This document shows, in pieces, positions 44,787 to 49,541 of a stretch of 49,541 nucleotides of DNA (its first letter is position 1; every line of letters begins with the position of its first letter). Source of the DNA: Methanothrix sp. (lineage in GTDB: Archaea; Halobacteriota; Methanosarcinia; Methanotrichales; Methanotrichaceae); contig JAPKYA010000110.1 in the NCBI GenBank assembly GCA_026394565.1, positions 1-49,541 of the forward strand, written 5' to 3'. The position numbers and the translations under genes were made by a program. The notes under the pieces are model-generated. The model was not told the DNA's origin. It was given only the letters and a program-made list of their open reading frames with translations, and did no database searches.

Positions 44787-45355
44787 AATTCGCCAATGAA
44801 AACACAGGATAGGCCTGGGGCCTGGGGCGGGCTGGCTGTGTTGGTCCGCTCAATCCTCTCCTCAGGATAGCCCAGGTCGATTAGAACGGCGACCTCTCTA
44901 TGCAGGCCCTGCGATTCCAGATTTCGGCAGAGGCTCTGCAGGTCGGTGTCATCATCCGTAAGCAGAAAGACGCATTTTCCCCTGCGAAGTTCAAAGGCTA
45001 CGGCTTCCGGGTCCAGGCTGCGGCCGTGCACCGTGATGGGAACCACTTTGAGCTGACTGATTTTTAGGCGGGCGCAGGCCACCTGCAGGCTGGAGATGCC
45101 GGGGATTACCATACCCCTGAGATATCCCAGGCCGGAGAGCATGGGGTCGCCTGTGCTTAAAACCACCGCGTCATCCGCAAGATCGTGTAGCTTCTTGTAG
45201 TCCTCAATGACTCTGACTGTGCAGCCCGGATTTATGTGCTTTCTGACCAGATCGATGGCCCTCTTTGATCCGTAGATGAGTCCGGCCTGGGCGACTGCTT
45301 GTGCAGCCTGTGCCGTCAGCATCTGCGGGCCGGCGCCCACTCCTATTATGATCAT
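44783..45355 (-). CDS. cbiE: Cobalt-precorrin-7 C5-methyltransferase CbiE
   Basis: 190 aa. Tetrapyrrole methylase fold: MIIIGVGAGPQMLTAQAAQAV, YGSKRAIDLV, VVLSTGDPMLSGLG and PGISSLQVACARL. SAM-dependent methylation of C5 in the anaerobic cobalamin pathway. The usual partner CbiT (C15 methylation and decarboxylation) is not fused and not in the window. Last gene of the minus-strand cbi operon. Confidence 0.9.
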   Translation of the reverse strand: MIIIGVGAGPQMLTAQAAQAVAQAGLIYGSKRAIDLVRKHINPGCTVRVIEDYKKLHDLADDAVVLSTGDPMLSGLGYLRGMVIPGISSLQVACARLKISQLKVVPITVHGRSLDPEAVAFELRRGKCVFLLTDDDTDLQSLCRNLESQGLHREVAVLIDLGYPEERIERTNTASPPQAPGLSCVFIGEF

Positions 45356-45397
45356 GATCTTGCCTGCTCCATAATTTACCTAAATATGAATTCTGCT

Positions 45398-46441
45398 TTA
45401 TGGCACATCTGCCAGGATGCTTCCATCTTTGCGCAGCAGAACGATGCGAGTTTTGGGCAGCTTCTTTTTGGCCATCTGCAAAGCCCTGGCGATGTTCCGA
45501 TGCTGCGGCTCTATCTCTACCATCCCGGCCACAGTGCCGTAACCTGTTTCATCCAGGATCTGGGGCCAAGCCCATTTGAGAATGAGGGCGGGCAGTCCGC
45601 AGAGGATGCTCTCCTGTTCTTTCTCAAATGCTATCCTGTCGAGCTGGCTTCCCATAAGCACAGCTTTATGATCGGGAAAGAGAATGCGGCAAAACTTTAG
45701 GCCCGTTCTGCCGGTGGTGACGAGCACCTTCTTGGCGCCTTTCAGCTCCAGGGCTCGATCGCCGATGAAGTGATCATTCCAGGGTTCCACAAAGCCGGTC
45801 GAGCCCAGGATGGAGATGCCTCCCATTATGCCCAGGCGGGGATTGAGGGTCTCATTGGCAAACTTTTCCCCGCGGGGAATTGACAACTCCACCTCTGCCC
45901 CTGCCAGCCCCGTCTCATGCAAGGCCTGCTTGATGGCCAACATGATCTGTTCTCGGGCTGACGGGCTAATGGCGGGCCTTCCCACCTCATCGCATAGCCC
46001 CCTGGCTGCAATCCTGCCTACTCCCTTTCCTGCCACAAGAACCGTCTCCTCTGACGGACTGGCCTGGGCCGCAATCTCCAGGCCGGCGGTGACATCGAAT
46101 TGATGGTCGCCGCCATCTTTAACGGCCAGGCAAAAGCCCCCCTTGGCCACTACAGGCAAGGAGACGGGGATGCCGGCCGGGGTCGCGACCTCCAGGACAT
46201 GGACCGATCCCTTCAGGGAGAGGACGGCTCCCTTGCATGCTCCTGCTGCTGTCGTTCCTGTGGTCAGGCCGCGTCTGCAAAGAAGGCCGCTGGAGAGAAT
46301 GACCCATCTGCCGCTTTGGATCTTTTGCAGAGCCTCTGGATCTGGGCAGAGCCGGATCCAGGAAAGGGGAATGGCAAAGCCCGTTATTGGATCTTTGACA
46401 GCATCTTTGACGGTATCAGTGTTTGGCTCGGGCATAGGCAT
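45398..46441 (-). CDS. cbiD: Cobalt-precorrin-5B C1-methyltransferase CbiD
   Basis: 347 aa. The CbiD hallmark LCRRGLTTGTTAAGACKGAV is near residue 55, with later motifs VAGKGVGRIAARGL, SIPRGEKFANETLNPRLGIMGGISILGSTG and the C-terminal AMVEIEPQHRNIARAL-like segment. It methylates C1 in the anaerobic route. The first 45 residues are an extension with ITGFAIPLSWIRL. The start overlaps the cbiC end by 26 bases; ATG 46435 is an alternative. Confidence 0.93.
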   Translation of the reverse strand: MPMPEPNTDTVKDAVKDPITGFAIPLSWIRLCPDPEALQKIQSGRWVILSSGLLCRRGLTTGTTAAGACKGAVLSLKGSVHVLEVATPAGIPVSLPVVAKGGFCLAVKDGGDHQFDVTAGLEIAAQASPSEETVLVAGKGVGRIAARGLCDEVGRPAISPSAREQIMLAIKQALHETGLAGAEVELSIPRGEKFANETLNPRLGIMGGISILGSTGFVEPWNDHFIGDRALELKGAKKVLVTTGRTGLKFCRILFPDHKAVLMGSQLDRIAFEKEQESILCGLPALILKWAWPQILDETGYGTVAGMVEIEPQHRNIARALQMAKKKLPKTRIVLLRKDGSILADVP

Positions 46442-47048
46442 TTATGATCTCGTTTATGGCCGCGACGGCGATGGGCGTCCCTCCGCGCGTGCCTGCCGTA
46501 GATATGGACGGCACATCGATCTCTCTCAGTCGCTCCTTGCTCTCCGCCGCATTGACAAAGCCCACAGCAGCGCCTATGACGAGGCGCGGCAAGACCTTTC
46601 CCGCCTCTATGAGGTCGCACAGCGTGAGCAGAGCGGAAGGCGCATTTCCTATCACTACTATGGATCCGGAGAGCTTGTCTTGCAGGGCCATGACTCCGGC
46701 CGAGGTGCGGGTAATGCCCTGTGCCGTAGCCAGAGCATCCCCCTGGCCGATGAAGGCCTCAATGGGGCTATTATGCCCCTTCTTTAAAACCCCTGCTTGC
46801 ACCATCTTTATGTCCACGAAAATAGGCGCTCCTTTCTCCAGGGCCTGCAGGCCTGCCTCGCCGGGCCGGCCCTGAAATCTCAAAATTTCGGCCACGCCGG
46901 GATCGCCGGTGGCAATGACGCATCTCTGTTTGATTCTATCCTGAAGAGTGCCGTCTCCAATCATCTCCGAGATGATCCGCCGGCTCTTTCTGCTTATCTC
47001 CAGGGCCTCGGGGGTGACAGCACCAATATCCGTGTAATCTTCCATCAT
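46416..47048 (-). CDS. cbiC: Cobalt-precorrin-8 methylmutase CbiC
   Basis: 210 aa. Family pattern: PEALEISRKSRRIISEMIG, RCVIATGDPGVAEILRFQG, PIFVDIKMVQAGVLK and TRTSAGVMALQDKLSGSIVVIGNAPSALLTL, ending GTRGGTPIAVAAINEIINAYA. It moves the C11 methyl group to C12 to give cobyrinate. The catalytic histidine that I would expect in the V-I-H-A-T-G-D segment reads C-V-I-A-T-G-D here, so the residue needs alignment with other archaeal CbiC proteins. Between cbiH and cbiD. Confidence 0.9.
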   Translation of the reverse strand: MMEDYTDIGAVTPEALEISRKSRRIISEMIGDGTLQDRIKQRCVIATGDPGVAEILRFQGRPGEAGLQALEKGAPIFVDIKMVQAGVLKKGHNSPIEAFIGQGDALATAQGITRTSAGVMALQDKLSGSIVVIGNAPSALLTLCDLIEAGKVLPRLVIGAAVGFVNAAESKERLREIDVPSISTAGTRGGTPIAVAAINEIINAYARAKH

Positions 47049-47069
47049 GGGAAATCAGCTCGAATAGCT

Positions 47070-48470
47070 CTAGTAGCAGTATTTGCTCTCATATCCTCGT
47101 TTGGTGATTATCCTTCCCTCTAATATGCGCGAATTGGCGGAGGCGACAAGCAGTGTGTTGCGAAAACCATTCGGCTTTGCAGCCAAAAGGTCCTCAGCCG
47201 TGAGAATCATAGTATTTTCTCCCTCTCGGGATACATCCTGGGCCAAAACAACGGGTCGCATCGGGTCGACGTCTTCCAGCAGTGGGGCAATTTCCTGTCC
47301 TTTTACATTGTAGGCCACCACGGCAAAGCCGGCTCCTGCGAGCGCACAGAGTCGTGCCGGATCATGAGCCGAGGAGAGAAGGGCGAAGTCGCTAACCAGG
47401 GGCGCGCCGGCTCTTGCGGCCACAGAGGAAAAAGCGCTGACCCCGGGAGAGATGTGCACGGGCAGCGCGGCCTGATCCAGGATTCTCCAGCCGGAGCTGA
47501 AGATGCTCGGGTCGCCGCCCGTGAGGATGGATGCCTTGCCGCCGGCCCCGGCAACTTGGACTGCCTCCTTTAAGCGGGCGGCCATCCTCTCCGGGCAGGG
47601 GCCGCTGTGAGTGACCTTCTGGGCAGAAGTGATGTCACCAATTAATTGCAGGTATCTCTGTGCCCCGTAGATCTTCTGCGAGGCTCTTAAGATGCTATGC
47701 GCTTCCTGCGTTAAGTTTCCATAATCGCCCGGGCCGATGCCCACCAGGTTTATTGCTGCCTCCCGGCATGCCGATCCCCGGAATACGCCCCGGCCGAGGA
47801 TGATGACCAGAGAGGTCATATTGATCCTCTCTCGCAGGCTCTCCTCTTCCATCAGCTTTTCCGAGCTGGTGCAAAAGATCTCTTCTGCCTCGCGACCGAT
47901 GTTTTTTGCCACCAGGACGTCTCTGGACCCGCAAATGTCCAAAGCGTGCAGGAGCTGCCAGTCGCGCCTCTTGCTTTTGGGATTGTAGAGAGCTACAGGC
48001 ATCTGTGTCTCTGCGGCCAGGCGCAGGCGGCCCTCGATCTGCGGCCAGGGTGTGAGCAGATCGCTGAGGCTGATCACGGCCACGCACTCGCAAAAGGCGA
48101 GGCCGGCGCGGCAGGAGGCGGCGGTAAAAGAGGTGACTCCAGGCACAATCTCGACTGCAGAGGGCCGCTCGGCCAGCTCCAGGCCGAGACCGGCCATGCC
48201 GTAGACATTGGGATCCCCGCTGCTCACCAGGGCCACCGACCCCCTTTCCTGAAGATCGACTGCTGCTGAGACCCTATCCACCTCCTTTCCCATGCTGCTG
48301 GAGAAGACCTGCTTTCCCGGCAAGAGATCGCTGATCAGCTCCAGATAAGGTTTGTAGCCGACCACGAAGTCAGCCAAGCGTATGGCCCGCGTGGCCGCAG
48401 CGGTGCGTAGCTCCCGCGAGCCGGGGCCGATGCCCACGATGGAGAGTTTATGCCTACTCTCCGATGGCAA
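47070..48470 (-). CDS. cbiH: Two-domain CbiH-type precorrin methyltransferase fusion
   Basis: 466 aa, twice the usual length. TTG start with GGGAGG eight bases upstream. Domain 1 (about 8-235) is CbiH, the C17 methyltransferase and ring-contraction enzyme: LSIVGIGPGSRELRTAAA, VGYKPYLELI, SSMGKEVDRVSAAVDL, SSGDPNVYGMAGL, ALYNPKSKRRDWQL. Domain 2 (about 240-466) repeats the fold: LVGIGPGDYGNLTQEAHS, YGAQRYLQLI, LTGGDPSIFSSGW, HISPGVSAFSSVAARAG. Domain 2 is less typical and its substrate position is unclear. It overlaps cbiG by 17 bases. Confidence 0.85.
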   Translation of the reverse strand: MPSESRHKLSIVGIGPGSRELRTAAATRAIRLADFVVGYKPYLELISDLLPGKQVFSSSMGKEVDRVSAAVDLQERGSVALVSSGDPNVYGMAGLGLELAERPSAVEIVPGVTSFTAASCRAGLAFCECVAVISLSDLLTPWPQIEGRLRLAAETQMPVALYNPKSKRRDWQLLHALDICGSRDVLVAKNIGREAEEIFCTSSEKLMEEESLRERINMTSLVIILGRGVFRGSACREAAINLVGIGPGDYGNLTQEAHSILRASQKIYGAQRYLQLIGDITSAQKVTHSGPCPERMAARLKEAVQVAGAGGKASILTGGDPSIFSSGWRILDQAALPVHISPGVSAFSSVAARAGAPLVSDFALLSSAHDPARLCALAGAGFAVVAYNVKGQEIAPLLEDVDPMRPVVLAQDVSREGENTMILTAEDLLAAKPNGFRNTLLVASANSRILEGRIITKRGYESKYCY

Positions 48471-49335
48471 TTGTTACCCTCCCGTAGGCTTTCTTGGGAA
48501 AAATGAGCTTTGTGGCCAGGGCCAGGACGGCCGGCTCGGCCACGCCTGTCAGCCCCAGGTCCTGGGCCCGGGAGGCAGTGCTGGGTGCCTGAGAATTGAG
48601 AGCCTCCTTGGAGAGGCAAATCATCTCCTTTCCCAAGATGTTTGCGGCCTGGAGCATGCCCTCTTCCTCGCTCTTCAGCCAGGCGGTGGCCAGGATGGCG
48701 ATATCTTCACGCTTTCTGCCAGTCTCTTTTAATGCCTCATCAATGGCCTGCAGCACCTCCGAGGCGCGGACACCCTTCCTGGCGCCTATGCCCACAACCA
48801 GGCCCTTCGTTTTCAAGACAGCCACATCCTCATCCACTACTACTATCCTGGGCCCCTTCAGCCTTAAAACGGGAACGTCTTCTTTTAGGAAGGCCAGGTT
48901 GACGGCTTTGGAGGCCTCTTTGTTGACGACTGTTGCGCGAAGCCGGGCCGCAACCTCTTCCAGGCAGGTCTGGCCGCAGGCGTCGGTGGCGGTGGTGACG
49001 GCCGCATAAAGGCCAAGTTGAGACGCCAGGAAGCGGGCCAGCTCATTGGCTCCGTGATGGCCTCCCACAACCGGCACGGCGCAGGAGAGAGCAGAATCGA
49101 CGGCCACGACGGGCCGGTCCGTCCACTTATCTTTGAGGTGTCGGCAAAGGCTTCGCACAACAATTCCTACGGCCATGACTGCTACAACCAGCTCATATCT
49201 CTCCAGCACCATCTCAATTTTGTCTTTCTCGTAAAGGACAATGGTAGGAGAATAACTCTCTTGCAGAGCCTGGGCTATTCTCTCTGCCTTCTCCCTATCT
49301 CTGGGGAAGGCCAGGATGGCTACCGATCTCTGTAT
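48454..49335 (-). CDS. cbiG: Cobalt-precorrin-5A hydrolase CbiG, probable ATA start
   Basis: 293 aa if started at ATA 49335. The Shine-Dalgarno GGAGGT lies seven bases before this codon, and the frame from there reads (M)QRSVAILAFPRDREKAERIAQAL, the normal first strand and helix of CbiG. The first regular start, ATG 49212, would drop 41 residues including that strand. Further motifs: LVVAVMAVGIVVR, DKWTDRPVVAVDSALSCAVPVVGGHHGANELA and the C-terminal GIGARKGVRASEVLQAIDEAL. It opens the ring lactone and releases C20 as acetaldehyde. The start overlaps the cbiF end by 16 bases. Confidence 0.88.
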   Translation of the reverse strand: MQRSVAILAFPRDREKAERIAQALQESYSPTIVLYEKDKIEMVLERYELVVAVMAVGIVVRSLCRHLKDKWTDRPVVAVDSALSCAVPVVGGHHGANELARFLASQLGLYAAVTTATDACGQTCLEEVAARLRATVVNKEASKAVNLAFLKEDVPVLRLKGPRIVVVDEDVAVLKTKGLVVGIGARKGVRASEVLQAIDEALKETGRKREDIAILATAWLKSEEEGMLQAANILGKEMICLSKEALNSQAPSTASRAQDLGLTGVAEPAVLALATKLIFPKKAYGRVTIAIGE

Positions 49336-49541
49336 AGGTGAGACCTCCGAAATCCCGTTCTTTTCACCACGCCGCCTACCAGGATGAGGGCGCTCTTGCT
49401 TATGCCTGCCGCCTCTACCTTTTCGGCGATATCAGCCAGGGTTCCCTGCAGCACCATCTCATCTGGCCAGGAGGCATGATAGACCACAGCCACTGGAGTG
49501 TCGCCTGGTCGGTCCAGGTTATCGACAATGTCCCGGATCTT
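49320..49541 (-). CDS. cbiF: C-terminal part of cobalt-precorrin-4 C11-methyltransferase CbiF, cut by window edge
   Basis: The last 73 codons are present: DNLDRPGDTPVAVVYHASWPDEMVLQGTL, ADIAEKVEAAGISKSALILVGG and the end FRRSHLYRDR (given here in pieces). GDTPVAVVYxASWPDE and the RSxLY end are diagnostic of CbiF. The stop TAG is at 49320-49322. It is the first gene seen of the cbi operon, and its last 16 bases overlap the proposed cbiG start. Confidence 0.88.
   Translation of the reverse strand, partial: KIRDIVDNLDRPGDTPVAVVYHASWPDEMVLQGTLADIAEKVEAAGISKSALILVGGVVKRTGFRRSHLYRDR
49342..49347 (-). promoter_or_regulatory. Shine-Dalgarno that points to an ATA start for cbiG
   Basis: GGAGGT on the minus strand, in CGGAGGTCTCACCTATACAG, inside the end of cbiF. 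The codon at standard distance is ATA; no ATG, GTG or TTG in frame is within 100 bases. Confidence 0.7.

Overview
The window is chromosomal DNA of a methanogenic euryarchaeon. Archaeal markers are Alba, a Sm-like (LSm) protein, an Orc1/Cdc6 initiator, an Rnl3-type RNA ligase, a stand-alone Bud32 kinase, a geranylgeranyl reductase-family protein, DUF373, UPF0147 and the archaeal cobamide-tail enzymes CobZ/CobY. A formylmethanofuran dehydrogenase subunit C-like protein, an anaerobic cobalamin pathway and many secreted sequon-bearing proteins fit the Methanosarcinales. Methanothrix/Methanosaeta is my best guess from style alone. No rRNA or tRNA gene was seen.

Layout. 1-5252: a minus-strand run with an ornithine cyclodeaminase-like fragment, RNA ligase and five consecutive CBS-domain genes. 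5360-8905: MoaB, then a plus-strand run of a DUF1786 ASKHA protein, Bud32, Alba, PurN and HIT. 9340-23493: a complete subtype I-G (formerly I-U) CRISPR-Cas locus: cas3, csx17/cas8g, csb1/cas7, csb2/cas5-cas6, then 4.7 kb of accessory DNA, then a cas4-cas1 fusion and cas2. The accessory stretch holds HicA/HicB, a UPF0175 antitoxin with a truncated PIN toxin, GC-rich repeats, a seven-repeat array, a low-GC secreted transglutaminase-like protein, an HTH pseudogene, two small membrane/secreted genes and scattered decaying CRISPR repeats.

23557-32954: an orphan ORF after cas2, a secreted protein, two divergent amt-glnK pairs, a geranylgeranyl reductase-family protein, a secreted SCP2-like protein, DUF373, a GXGXG (FwdC-like) protein and a winged-helix protein with a four-cysteine cluster. 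32965-36093: LSm, Nfu, a PII-like protein, then cobZ-cobS-cobY. 36097-37645: a decayed patch with MntA, a HepT missing its middle, a HEPN-like orphan and the tail of an ATP-grasp gene. 37646-41388: surface and secreted proteins. 41427-43983: cdc6 with a probable replication origin carrying origin recognition boxes. 43992-49541: a lipoprotein and a minus-strand anaerobic cobalamin operon in transcription order cbiF-cbiG-cbiH-cbiC-cbiD-cbiE.

Main points. (1) The I-G locus has its repeats spread over about 3 kb and interleaved with unrelated genes, as if the array has been broken up or loaded with cargo. (2) GC-rich direct repeats separate the toxin-antitoxin modules like cassette boundaries. 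(3) Three genes (cobY, cbiG and a secreted protein) have a strong Shine-Dalgarno but no ATG/GTG/TTG at the right place; the codons there are CTG, ATA and ACG. (4) Several toxins are broken next to intact antitoxins. (5) Inverted origin boxes flank about 1.2 kb beside cdc6.
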